This document shows, piece by piece, positions 41,179 through 54,500 of a stretch of 64,000 bases of DNA (position 1 is the first letter of the stretch; each line of letters starts with the position of its first letter). The translations under genes and the position numbers were made by a program. The stretch is from NCBI RefSeq assembly GCF_026151205.1, contig NC_087072.1:22275603-22339602 (forward strand). Direction: 5' to 3'. The notes beneath the pieces are model-generated. The model was given only the letters and a program-made list of their open reading frames with translations. It did no database searches and was not told the origin of the DNA. This DNA is from Bolinopsis microptera (Eukaryota; Ctenophora; Tentaculata; Lobata; Bolinopsidae).

Positions 41179-44100
41179 CCCGTTTCAGACACCCGAGAGA
41201 TCATCAGGCCGAAAAAGAAATCAGATCGTTTCACTACTAACAAGAAGCAAACCTCCAATGATGACAAAAAATCGACATTACCTCGAAAACCTGCACCAGA
41301 AGACAACCTAAAGAAAGGATTGTCGACGATTGAAGAGGTATCCTCGACAATCACCCTTGATACCTCTCCACCGAGCTCTGCTGCCCCAATGGGGATATCC
41401 GAGGTTGTTGTTACTAAAACCAAGGTCCCACCCAACACCTCGGAAAGCTCGCTCTCGTCAGTTCAACAAAGTACTTCATCCATCAAACCAGGTGAAAAAC
41501 CAGACCCCAGATCTCTGGCTGCCAAATCCTTGTCCGCTCTTGTGCCTCCAAGTAAATCTGTAACGTTTGATGATAATGTTCGGGTTAATACTGCAGAGAC
41601 AGGTTCTCTGATAAACCCAGAAGAAACTCAATCTGTGTATGTTCCAAATGTTGTGACCGCTCGGGTGAAATCTTTTGACCCCGAGATTGTGGCTGAAACC
41701 TCTGATACTGCTATTTCTCTTGATAACGATAACCATAAAGATTCAGTAAACTTTCTTGTTGATTATGTGACGTCGTATGAAGCTAAGCCTGAAGGTGGCG
41801 AAGCTGTTGTAACTTCATCGTCTCAAAACAAATGTGATGTGAAACCTGACGAGAATTTGTCGCAATATTTCGCGAGCAAAACATATAACCACGCCTTATT
41901 AAATCTAGAAGACTCGGTGCAGGAAGACTCTGGGACTGGGCTGGTTGCTGAGTACCAGGTTTCCCAGCCGGATGTGCCTGGAACTGAAAATAATGAGGAT
42001 GCTAAAACGGAGTCGAAATCTCTTGACGCTGACTCGAAATCATCAGATACCACTTCGTATACTTCCTTTTCGAGTGAATCAAATCAAAAGATGGGAATTA
42101 CTTCACTCTCCTCCATTGGTTCGATCGACACGACCTCTCAGTCGGAATCGACGACCTCACTCAACGTCAAAACAACTCAAGATAATGATCCACCAAGCTC
42201 ACCCCATAAGAATATCACCGTTTTAGACCCGTCATCACATGACAAACCATCTCATGGTCACCCTGCTGTTACATCACATGATAACACTCCTCAAACATCT
42301 GATCGAATCTTACTACTTCAATCCCAAGTCAGCAGGACATTGACCACCAAATTAAAAATCAACCACTTCAAAAGCATCCCTCTCAAGTTCAATTTTCACT
42401 CGATTGCATTCCTGAACATCTTGGTCCTCAAAATCAGCGCCTAGCAAACCAGGCCTATCAAGATCAGCCACCAGAAAAAGAGGCCCCACAAAATATTCCT
42501 CAAAAAGTTGTCGCTGAAGAACTTATTCCTCAAGTTCAGCTCTCATTTGATAACGTAAACCTACCCAAAGGCTCCGGTCCTCAAAAGCCAGCTCATAAAG
42601 ATACTAACTCTGTTGCTCGCAAGTCTCACGGAACAAGAACCACTTCTAAACAGAACGAACCCCAAGATCAAACCTACAAAGATCGTCCGAGACGACCGCG
42701 TCATGACAGCGATGAGACGAATCCTATCCGCTCTCTTAATGACATCCTCCTCTTCGACTCGGACCCCAGGTGAGACTTAACCTTATAGACAATCGAGTAT
42801 GTTACCTATAAATACCAGGAAAGTCCTTTAAACAGTTAAACATCACTCTTAAACACTCGCATTTATGTACCGTAAATGTAATTGCAATATTTTATCGTCA
42901 AAAGGATATGTTGACCCAACAGTTGAGTAACTATTGTTTAAACAGGGAAGGTGTCCCAGTATTTAGTTAATTAATGAGCCCCTGCGTTGTTGATAGGAAG
43001 CTTCTGTTGGACTTGGACCAGATTTATACCACTATTACTGGTGCTCACTGCTCGGTTAATTTAGCTACATGATGACTGATAAGATTCCTTTTCACAAACT
43101 GCAGTATCTCTGATGTCGGCCAGACTTGATTCTAAATTAAAGAGAATAATTTAGATTATTGCTTGTTGTTTGACTTTAAGTAAATGGGATTTTGAGCTTA
43201 ATGGCATTAATATAACGTCATGCATGAATGGAATGATTTTAAAGCCTCTAAATACTTTTGATGTCTAGAATAACGCTGGAACCGGGGAGCCTCCCAAACT
43301 GCACTCAGTACAAAATATTCATTCTTTTTCTTCTGAATTTGTTTTAGTTTTTTGTTGAAACCGTTTTATTGAACTTTATTTGGTAATCAATCATGTTATT
43401 ACCAATCTTCAGGAATTCTACAAGCAATGAAATGACTGCTGAAGAGAATGATCACACCCAGGTAAATACCCATCTTGGTGTCTGAACTGTAACTCACTAA
43501 AACCTTAGTTCTTAGTAATGAAGTTTTGTTAATATTCTGTAAGTACCATTACATATCACCTCAGAGTCAAGCTCACAATTACAAACACAATTACAAGAGT
43601 CACCGCAAACGTTTCAACATAGACGACGAGGTAGGGAACTGAGGGTAAACCTCCAACTGAGGGTAAACCTCCAACTGAGGGTAAACCTCCAACTGAGAGT
43701 TAACCTCCAACTGAGGGTAAACCTCCAACTGAGGGTAAACTTCCAACTGAGGGTAAACCTCCAACTGAGAGTTAACCTCCAACTGAGGGTAAACCTCGAA
43801 CTGAGGGTAAACCTCCAACTGAGAGTTAACCTCCAACTGAGGGTAAACCTCCAACTGAGGGTAAACCTCCAACTGAGAGTTAACCTCCAACTGAGGGTAA
43901 ACCTCCAACTGAGGGTAAACTTCCAACTGAGGGTAAACCTCCAACTGAGGGTAAACCTCCAACTGAGGGTAAACCTCCAACTGGGAGTTAACCTCCAACT
44001 GAGGGTTAACCTCCAACTGAGGGTAAACCTCCAACTGAGGGTAAACCTCCAACTGAGGGTAAACCTCCAACTGAGGGTAAACTTCCAACTGAGGGTAAAC

Positions 44101-45330
44101 CTCCAACTGAGGGTTAACTTCCAACTGAGGGTAAACCTCCAACTGAGGGTAAACCTCCAACTGGGAGTTAACTTCCAACTGAGGGTAAACCTCCAACTGA
44201 GGGTTAACCTCCAACTGAGGGTAAACCTCCAACTGAGGGTAAACCTCCAACTGGGAGTTAACCTCCAACTGGGAGTTAACCTCCAACTGAGGGTAAACTT
44301 CCAACTGAGGGTAAACCTCCAACTGCACGAGAATAATATTTAAAATAGGAAAATGATTGTTAAAATAATTGGTCGTGATTAAAATTTAGTGTTTGGTGTA
44401 AAACCCATGACACACGTTCAGCGTAAGAAGGATGACGGTGTGGATGAGCAGAACAAGCTGATAACAGCTCTCATAGCCCAGCAAAACAACGATTTTGAAG
44501 TGCAGAACAAACGGACCAAACAACTGATAAGCACTGTTCGGAACAATATCAAGAGTTAGTTAAAAACTCTTTCATCTTTTAAAATCATTAGTAATTCTGA
44601 TGAAATCAGTATACACGCGTTTAATTACTGTACTAGGTTCTACATCATTAATCTCCGAACAATTTCAGACGCTATTCAGTCAAACCGTGATGTCGGACCA
44701 AATCGTCAGGTATTCATTTGCCAATTTTTGTTTCTTAATCTAGAAGCTTGGGTTAAATTCTTGAATATAAAAACTTTTTTGAGATACAGTTAGATTAAGA
44801 TCTGTATGTTCCCAATCCGAATTGACTGTTGATATATTTAAACTCGCTCCTACTAAATCGCTCGCCCAAATTTTAAGAAAATTCTTGTGATAAGGCCCTT
44901 TGGGTATGAAATACATGTAAGCTAAAGCAGCTGTTTCACTTTCAGTTATCATCAAGTAACAAGTTTATTAGCGCAGTAAACCAAACTAGACGACATATAA
45001 AGATGTCTAATGTTAACATGTTTGGGGAAATGACTAATTTTCCTTCGCACCAGCGGTGAGCATTCTATTATCTTGTTACGTTAGTAAACAACCATGAACG
45101 TAAAATTCATTACATCTATAATTGTTGTGCTGTGTAAAATAATGATATTAAATACAACATTAAAATCCACACATTTCAGACCGGTAGTAAATGTGCAACA
45201 AGCCAAGACCAGTCCAGTTCAAGGCAGAAGAAGACAGAGAAGGAAAAAGCAGCAGCAGCAACCGTTATCACCTGTCAACCGCCAAGGTCCTGCTACTGCA
45301 GAACTTCAGTTTCACTTTCCCAAACTCTGA
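41179..45330 (+). CDS. Large disordered Ser/Thr/Gln-rich protein, 5' end missing, one frameshift
   Basis: Exons: 41179-42769, 43413-43461, 43565-43630, 44422-44554, 44669-44709, 44946-45055, 45180-45330, phases consistent from exon 2 on. The first exon begins at an acceptor, so an upstream exon is needed; phase 0 would fit exon 17 of the ARM-FN3 gene but this is unproven. The protein is acidic and Ser/Thr/Pro/Gln-rich with basic patches. Near 42330 the frame ends with a stop at 42444. The -1 frame then continues with a Gln/Pro-rich stretch (DQPPEKEAPQNIPQK) to a proper donor at 42769, implying one missing base. Later exons are basic and helical (NKLITALIAQQNNDFEVQNK) and end with RRRQRRKKQQQQP, a possible nuclear signal. 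No domain is recognised. Confidence 0.6.
43637..44324 (+). repeat. 18-bp minisatellite, about 38 copies, next to a 5' splice site
   Basis: The unit GGTAAACCTCCAACTGAG, with a variant carrying AGTTAAC in place of GGTAAAC, fills most of the intron and begins only six bases after the donor of the exon ending at 43630. The common unit contains G|GTAAAC, a moderate 5' splice-site match. The antisense frame (Pro-Gln-Leu-Glu-Val) is a by-product. Confidence 0.95.
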
Positions 45331-46651
45331 CTTTGAATTTCTTTTTAACTCTAAAATATGTTTTCTCGCAGATCTTTTAATTAATTAATACTTGTTTTTT
45401 TACCCACCGAAACCTCGACAATGCGAATTTTTTCGGGGTGGAAAATTTAGTTTTTAGATCTTAATGTTATAGTTAATTCCCCTTAGCTTATCTTATTCTT
45501 AGGTTGTCTAAAAACCTAATGCAAGTGCAACTTTTACTGAAAAATTGCCATTATAAAACTGTGTCCAGTGCCACTATCTTAAGTTTAACCATTAACGCTC
45601 GATCTAAATGGCCAAAAACATTGAATTACATGTAGTAAATTAGACTTGCACATGTCAAAGGTAAAATTTTATTACTTTTTGAAAAGTTCTCTAAATCTAA
45701 ACGGAACCCGCATATTGTAGGTCTTACGGCCGTTTTGTGTACTGTAGAAATGTTTATTTACTTATTCAAATTATGTGATGTATAAATCAGAGGATATTGA
45801 TAATATCAATGTATATATTTGATATCAAGAGTTAAAGTATTTAAATTATCTGTACGACTGAAAATAATCATTATCAATACAATCATTCGAGGACCTCAAA
45901 ATTGAAAATGACGGTTAAGTTCATTTCTATCAGTTTCAACTTTCACTAAACACTATGACTAAAAATGCAGCGAAACATTATTAATATCAAAAACCTTGGT
46001 TGACCAAAACTAAAAGCGTTTAAATTTGTAGTTATTTCTTATTTAAGCCTCTCACTATAATTGTCCTCTCACTATTATTATTATATCCTCTTGATTCACG
46101 ATGTCAATCCTTCGCAGCTCGGTGAGGCACAGTGGTGCATCTCGCCGATCTACCGAAGGTTGCGAGAAGCATTATTTGATGCGCGCGCGACCCAGTAGTG
46201 CATCGCGCTACAATATATCCTCATTATATATACATGTAACGGCCGTCCAAATTTCCGTGATAAAGGTTCTATCGATTGGTTGCACTGATCTGATTATTCT
46301 TCATAGTAATATATGTAGTACAGTTAATTGTTAAGTTGAATGTTTAGCTGTTAAAGTTATAGCTTATAAATTGATGTTTTGTATCAATTATCAATATTTC
46401 AGTTAACGGGTGATACTCGTAAAATATTTGTTCCAATTATTAGGACCGTCGACGAGTTCAACTCGGCGCGCGTCCTGGTAGGTTGTAAACCTACAATATT
46501 TCAGTTGCATTTGAACTATAAATGCATAAATATATTATAATGAATGAGCTTTTTAAAACCGTATTTAATAGTTTTATTCAATACTCAATATTATAATTGG
46601 AAGAATTATGTGCAAAAACTTGAAATTGTAAAAAATATCACTTCAGATTCT

Positions 46652-46895
46652 TTACCATTGTTAATGATCTGGCCCGGCGCTTCGTAGCTCGTGCCATCGA
46701 GAAGAAAGCGGCCATCGAGAAGAATGCGGCGCGCGCTACTTCGAAGAAATTTAGACGAGTAACATCCGTCAATTCAACTTCGTGCAACATTGTTATTTTG
46801 ACGGATGTTACGTGTCTAAATTCTTTCGAAGTAGCGCGCGCGCCGCTTTCTTCTCGAAATGTTGCTCCGCCGGTCCAGACCATTAACAATAACAA
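46652..46895. repeat. Foldback element with about 100-base arms
   Basis: Left arm, about 46652-46770, and right arm, about 46798-46895, are inverted versions of each other with an indel. Ends are GTTAATGATCTGG and CCAGACCATTAAC; the inner part is the CTTTCTTCTCG / GAAGTAGCGCGCG / GATGTTAC module also present at 21778 and 22573. No coding content. Confidence 0.8.
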
Positions 46896-46996
46896 GGGTC
46901 AATTGTATCTTGTAGCGCGATGCACTACTGGGCCGCGCGCGCATTCAATAATGCTTCTCGCAACTACAGAGTTGGTTGACGATGTCAACCCATCGA

Positions 46997-47027
46997 GATC
47001 GTTGCTCTGCGAAGCAGAGCAACGATC
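46997..47027. repeat. Perfect 14-bp hairpin with a 3-base loop
   Basis: GATCGTTGCTCTGC, then GAA, then the exact reverse complement. A related broken version (ATCGTTGCTCTG ... AAGCAACGATC) lies at about 47462-47500. It belongs to the CpG-rich repeat cluster. Confidence 0.85.
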
Positions 47028-48543
47028 GACGATGGGAAGCAAGAATGCTAGTTCGCGCGGCGCGTCGAAGCGGCGAAGTCCTCCAACCACAGAGCGGCGA
47101 GATGCGAAGGATTGACATCGTGAATCAAATTGTTATCGTGCTCTACCTCTAACTCAGACCAGCTCACAATTATATCCATTGTTCGTATTATATATAATCG
47201 CAATCGTGTGTTCTCTAGTATGTAGTACACCTTTTTCTCATGTACATTTTCCAAACAACATTTATTATTCTAACCAAATAAAAGCCCTCGCGCTTGCACT
47301 TTACTTACTGGGCCGCGTTCAGCCTGTCATTCCGCTTAATGTCTATCGTGTTTATGAACATGATAGCCTGAGGTCCCCAGGTAAGCACTTTACATGCAGT
47401 TAGAGAACTTCGCCGCTTCGATGCGCCGCGCAAACAAGCATTCTTGCTTCGCATCTGAATAGATCGTTGCTCTGTTAGTGTTAATTTGCAAAGCAACGAT
47501 CTCAGATCTGGAAGGGTTGACATCGTCAATCAAACTTTACAGTAGCGCGCCCGCCGAAACAAACGAGTCTAATCACTAATCTGCACGTACAACGTATGAA
47601 TACGCGAAGACTCATGGTCATGTGAAAACATTTACATGAGTTCAACTTTCCTTCAAACAAAAATAAATTTAAACTATAAAGCTTTATTATAATTCATAAT
47701 TAAGACCGTCAATTACTTTAACTAAAGCCTATCCTAATTGCACGATTTTAATTTGAATTCGAATTTTAGTTAATAAGTTTCATGTAAAAATTTGTTGGTT
47801 TGTAATAACAAAGGGTGTAAAATGTTCTCAGAACTGATATAGATAACGTAGTCATACGACCAAAAAAGTATCCAACGTTCAAAAAGGGGATCAAATGGTC
47901 TAAAAGGTATCAAATGGACAGATCATACAAACTGATTAGTCTTCTGGTGTAGGTGCTTGTTGTGAGGTTATCACGAACTTGTTCAATCAATAGTCCTGTT
48001 ATCAGAAGGCTAAAAACTTCGAAGCTATTTCCTGAAATCAGCATTTCAATCACAAACGTCAAATATCTAGAGCATGACATACATGCTGTTAACATTGCAG
48101 CAATAGAAAAGTTGAAGTTGCACCTTCCCTATGTCCAGTATTTGACATCTAGCATGAGAAATTTTGGGGTATTATTTTTGTAAGTCGCGTCGGCTGACAT
48201 CTTGGGTTGTACTGGATGTAACAAGTTTATTATCGGATGTCTACTTATATTTATTATGATATCATTATTCATTGTAATGGTAATAAAATTTAAATTTTGT
48301 TTTACTTAAAATTTTGTTTTACTTATTACTAAGCCCAATTAATATGTACATCAATAAACCCATGGAACTGTGAGTTCAGTAAAGCAAAATAAGATATTAA
48401 ACAAGGCTTTGCCCCACAGTCTTGGACAAACGGATGAATAATGGACAAGGACCCTGACCGATGCATTATTTGGTATGCATATATCTGCTATCTTGTGCTA
48501 CAGCAATACTTATACTATTTTATCTAAAAACTTCTATTTAGAT

Positions 48544-51500
48544 ATGATAAAGTTGGACATGTTAAAGCTGACAGTGATTCTCATGGCACTGCCTTGTGTA
48601 ATCACAATCTCCATCATAAATTGGAGTCCAGAAACATTAGATCACACCCTTCTCCAAGATTCTGCATTCAATTTTGGGATACCTCATCTGATTGGCGAGG
48701 ATGTCCAACTTCTTCTTCAAGGTTTGAACAGTAGTTAAATAGTTTTAATGGTTTGAATCGTTTGGACTAGTCACCCATGTTTGATTCGTATGCCCTTATC
48801 ATATTTGGTTTGATGATCCTAATCATCCTTAGACTGTATGAAACTTACCTATGCTACTTGAACACTTGCTATGTTTATCACACGATACAACATCTAACTG
48901 AAACACACAGTTGCAGTAACGAAGCACGCCTAGCATATAACACTGTAATGTTGATGTTTCAGACGTGGAGGATGAAGATATAATTGTACTTTACGGAGGT
49001 CAGCGGCTGACGCTACTCAACAGTAACCAAGTTGCTGTCGAGAAGGGCCAGATAATTACTGCTGGATCCAATGTGTGTACAAGTTCCTGTGATAAGTACG
49101 ATGGTCAGCTCAAGAAGGGGTAAGTAATTGTAAAAACAAAAAAAGTTTATACTCCATTGGTATTGTGAAAACTGTATCGTTATAACTAATATTAAGAGTC
49201 AATGTTTATTATATATCTAAAGAACTTGCAAGATACACTTCTATAAAATTTTAGAACAATGTATTATATAATAATGTACTTTATAGCTATTCAATTTATA
49301 TATATATAATATGATTTGAAAGGAAAACAAAATTTGTATAATCTGAAGTTCTTTTTCAGGAAGTTTCCCTATCTTGATAGCTCTATAGTACTTGGATACA
49401 AATCTGACCTACTTCGTGTTTTACCACACGACTTGGCTAATCTTCAGACTTTTCTCTCTGACCAATTCCTCGCTGGAGGTAGTGACATCTTGGTGGATAC
49501 TTCTGGAGAAAGAATATCAACTATTGGCAAGGACAACTTTCAATTAGGTAATGCTATAATTATAGTCCAAACTGCACCTGTTTGGATTGAATATAATTAT
49601 AGACATTTTAATAATATCAGTCAACCAAAATTCATGCTGAAATTTACAGTGAACAATTAATTTGTGATTTAAAGCAGTTCATCAACAAAGCGGAGTGGGC
49701 CAATGGATCATTATTCATGAACAATGCACATGCCATTATAACATAATTATATATTAACAAAGGATTTTCCCAGCGGAGTTGGAGTTTACAGATACAAACA
49801 ACACCTTGATATTGGAAGGTGGTAAGCCTAACATTGTTCACCTTGCTGAATCCGCCCCTCTTCCTGCTCAGCGACTCTTTAGTGAGGTAATAAAACTTAG
49901 TTATATGACAGTTTAATGGGTTTTGTTATCAACATATCATTAACCTAACATTGTTTCTTGTGGTGAAGCGGATTGTTCAGAAAATTAATTTTAGACTGAT
50001 CTGTTCATCACTAATCTCTATGCAAGGAATTAGAATTTCTGTATAAAACCTTGAATAATGGACCTTAATTTATCAGATTGGACGATATGTTGGCAATGGA
50101 ATCACAAGGACTACTTGCAATTCTTGTAACAAAAAGAAAGACTTCGCCCCGACACTATTTATTGTGGTGAGCTAGCATACTAAAATAATAGATATTATGT
50201 CTTTTTATTGAGGTAATTTTGAGCTGACTTCAGTCATTAAATTTGAAGAGCCCCACCGAAAATCTCCTGCAAAACCAAATCTTCATTGGTGCAGCTGGTG
50301 AAAACGTACTGTCCTCCAAACAGATGACCACAGTTTTGCACAATATCATTTGGCAGTTCAAGCAGCTCAGTTTAAGTGTCCACCCCAAAGTACTCGTGGT
50401 CGGGGAATATAAACAGCTCACTTGTACAATTAACACTTCTGAGAATTTTAATACTTCTGAGTCCTTTGAGACAGAATGTCAGCTGCATGTAGAGACCGTG
50501 CTTTGAGCTCAGAACAGAAGTGGTAATTTACGGGACTACGGGACAGCGAGCACATTTTATTCTCATTTCCACAAGTTTCCAGTCCATCACAAAGATCATC
50601 CAATTCCACATTGCCTGGATCTCCCCAATGACAAGTATCATTATTGGTAACTAATCTATATGATCTGTCCTTCCCGCATGTTGGCCAGATTGCTTGTTCA
50701 TCACTCCCGTCAAGACAGTCCTCAATACCGTCTAACAGCCAGGCCAGGGGCAGTGTTGGATTGTTTTCCAACTTTCCTAGTACAGGTAGATGTCGTTTGA
50801 CTCAAACAAATTGGATTCGATTCTGCTTGGTCATCACAATCGTATAATCCATCACACATGTTGTGTTTGTGTTTGTAACAAGATGGTGAGATAGTAAAAC
50901 ACAGCCTTTCAATACGATCATCACAAATCTTCAGATTACCGAACTGTATATGCATGAGAGCAAATCATATATTTTGAAACTGTGGACAGGTATTCATCTA
51001 CTTTACAAGTTGCCCCAACCTTCGCCGAATCAGTGCAATTTGTTTGATATTTCTTGAACTCACTGCAGTAAGGTCTAACCTTTTCTCCTTCGTCTGTGTT
51101 CAATACTCCGCACCCGGCACCGGGTATAGTTATGGACCGGTACAAAAGTAGATCCCAGGAAGATTTCACATTTATACTCAGTTTCGTCTGTAACAGTTTG
51201 ACTCATCCATGCCATCATCACAGACCTCTGTACCATCACATATATCCAAAGCTAAAGGAGGAACATACTTATCGTTACAATAGATACCGTAAGTGAATCC
51301 GTTGCAATTGGCCTCATCCAATTGCAACGGATTCCTCCTTTGTGTCATCGCCGTCTTAGATAAATAATGTGATCCGTGTAATGAGTCTATTTGTGTAAAC
51401 CCTTGCCCGAATAGATGGGCAAATCGGCTAGCCAGCGGGACGTACTCTTTCCTCAGAGCTTTCACCGTGTACAACTGTCGAGGGTTGCTAGCTCGATCTT

Positions 51501-54500
51501 CACCAGTTTCCTGAACGACCTGTCCATCATGTACGTTACTCTAACCTGAGATATTTTGAAGATGCAATTAATAAAGTTGTTATCAAGAGCCCCAAGTGAT
51601 CCGAGGATGGATGTTACTGACAATTTTATTTGTGAAAAGTCAATAATAACAAATAATCATATAATGTATATAATGAAGAACAATGATACTTACATTTTAT
51701 CCCTCGTTATTTCTTGCACGACGTCTCATCATTCTGTCCCGGATGCTATAACGCATGGTCTCAATTTGAACTTTTGAAGCAGACAGCGGTGGTTATCGTG
51801 ACTCTCATGTTCGTGGCTTTGTATTAGGGATACTAGCAGCTCGTGGGTAGGCGTAGTCAGGTATATACTCGGGTTGTTCGATGTTAAACACTAGGAATTT
51901 TAGGGTAGTCCTAATCGGGTTAATGAAGAATCGCCAGTTCCTCCTCTGGGTCGTTGCTATTTGAGAAACATGTTGTGACCCATGTAATGAGTCTATAGCG
52001 CTAAATCCTTGCCCCAGTAATGACGCAAATCTTGTGGCCAGCTGCAGCTCAGGTACTCCCTTCTTCCTGCCATTTTTCCAGCTTGTGTGACAATAAGCTC
52101 TAGGTTGAGGGTAAAGTCTTGAGGTAGTTTGACCGGCCCTGGTATTTTATCATTGGTGAATGACACCATGTTTTTGTGATAGGCCAGTCTGTCTGTTTGT
52201 ACCTGAACAGACGCCGAAGTTTGTATTTTAATTAAGTCCACTTTTTGATGATATTATGATAATCCACCCCTCAGCCTCATCCTTGAATTTGCCAATAACT
52301 GCTTTATTCTCATTTGAGAACAGCGGGTGATCTTCCGCTAGGCTTGAAAAGTCAAAATAACTCTTCAACCTGACCAAGTGTTCACTGTACAAATTTGTAC
52401 ATTTGATGTGGTAGAGGAATGAGTCAGTGTCTGTAAAACAGAGCACTGCTTCTGGGAAGTTTGGTTTCATTAGTGAAACTTGTACATGAGCAGTTTTGAC
52501 AGCTCTAGGACAGTGAAGCCAACAAAGATTGGCTTGTCCAAGGTAATGGTTGTTTGTGCTACCTCCACCCCCACGAGATTCTCATCAAAGATTTCGAATC
52601 TCTTAAACGTGGGTTTGGAGGTTTGCCAGGCATGGCTCCTTCCCTTGTTGACAAGCACAATCTTTACTCTCTTCCTCACATTCTTCATAGTCTTCCCAAA
52701 GAGGGCATTGTTAAGGAGCTTATAGTAGTCCTTTTCAAACTTGTCGACCGCAGCCTGTCTGAGTCTAGTATTTTCTGCTATGTATGGAGCAATCCAAGCT
52801 TCTTGCCGAAACCGAATTGCTCGACATACGTTTGTGAGCACAACACCTTGACTTGACACTTTTGTTTCATGTTTCATTGACTCAGATAGAACTGCAGGTT
52901 TCTAAGGTGAATAACATATGCCGTCTTCGGGAAGAAATTTGGAGCAAGCTTAGTCGAGCTGAAATCATTGCCGCACCCCCTTTGAACTCTTACCTCCCTG
53001 AAACAAATAGTAGGTGATGAATAAAGATGTTTGTGTAGATCATGAGTTCCCTAAAATGTTACTATTGATAATTTGATTAACTTATATAACTTATCCCCAC
53101 TCTAGATGTAATAAAACTTCAAGAACTAACCATGATTTGGGAGAAATCATGTCTTTGTTGATTTCCAATCTTTCTGGGCAAAGTGGGTAGTCACTGGTAT
53201 GGTCGTGAACGTCTTGAGGGATCTCAAGATCGACCTCGAAAATATAGCACTGTCTACCGTTTGGATTAAGAGCCATGATATCCTCTGTGGTCCAGTTGGT
53301 AGCAATATCGTCCTCTACCCACTCAAACTGATCAATCGGTACGGGTTCCGACATAGCATATCCGTACAGGTTCTGAAAGGTTGTTTATTCTATTTATCAT
53401 GATTATAGAGTGTTAATTAGTATTAGTTCTAATAAAAAATTAAATAAATCATGGCTCTTAAAAAAAGAATGAAATATACTAACGTTTGCGTCAATGTACA
53501 GCAGATGTGATTCTTCTTTAGCTGGATCATTGTTAGTCATCTGTGGGTTGTTTGCTACAGCATGACGGTGTGAAAATGATACCACCTGATGATTAGAAAA
53601 AAATGTTAAAATTATTCACCTAATTTTTCCTCTGTTATATCATTACAATCAAAGATTTCGTTGAACTATATTAAAAAGTTTGAAATTCTCAAGATAATTA
53701 CACAAATCTCTAATGCCAGACTCAAGCATCTGGAGCATATCAACGTCCTTTACAATCTGGAGTATTTTCTTGGATAATTTCAGACATGCATCAAAAGTAA
53801 GTGACGGGAGGGATATGTATGCCAAAAAATTAAAATTATGAGATAACAGTTTATAATAATCTCGTGATTCTTTGACAATTTTACTATTCCATACATTTAA
53901 TCCTCAACAGATATTCGAATCAAATAAAAGTCATGAAGATCCCCCAACGTGTTCATCCCAAAGGTGTCCCAAACTGTTTCAACATGTTGATAGTCTTCAT
54001 TGGAGAGTCCATCTCCAGTAAGCTCATTCTTGAAGGCAGCTTGTGTAGGGAGTCCTGATAACATTTATCTCTGTTAGCTAATCATGTATTGTGTATAAAA
54101 CTGGTTTTGGAGGAATGGGAATAACTTTGATGTGCATATATAAAGTCTGTAATTTAATAAATCAATGTTACAGTAAGTTAAACAAACCTTCATTAAACTT
54201 TGCAGCCTCATCCACATAAGAGTAGGGGTAGACCCCTTTCCTTGTTAGAAGTTCAAACTTCTCCTGACTCCCTTCGTGGTGAGCATCTTTATAATCTTTG
54301 GTGTGTTTAAGATTATCCAGACCTCTTGTGACCAGGTTCTTCGTCAGAGAGTCAAGAGAAGTTGACAGATGTTGTAGTGAGTCTATAAATCTGAAATATA
54401 CAAGTTTAAATATATTTTCATCAGCAAGAATATAGATTTAAAGATTAATTCACAGCTATTATTTCATATTTCGTCATATAAATGAAAAGTATTGAGACAA

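Larger units (their letters stand above)
45331..48543. other. Intergenic region with CpG-rich foldback elements
   Basis: AT-rich at both ends. From about 46080 to 47560 there are CpG-rich inverted repeats related to those at 21.5-22.9 kb. The short open frames inside these repeats contain no recognised protein. The final part should hold the promoter of the PLOD-like gene. Confidence 0.6.

Noticed and set aside
43600-44328. 242-codon antisense frame of Pro-Gln-Leu-Glu-Val repeats
   Set aside because: The 18-base unit keeps the frame open automatically; the region is an intron of a well-phased gene on the other strand.
46638-47529. Several short frames rich in Arg, Ala and Ser
   Set aside because: They lie within inverted CpG-rich repeats and read equally on both strands.
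50243-50506. Plus-strand 87-codon frame downstream of a PLOD exon
   Set aside because: It lacks similarity and splice signals that fit the PLOD phase, and it overlaps the antisense LDLa segment.
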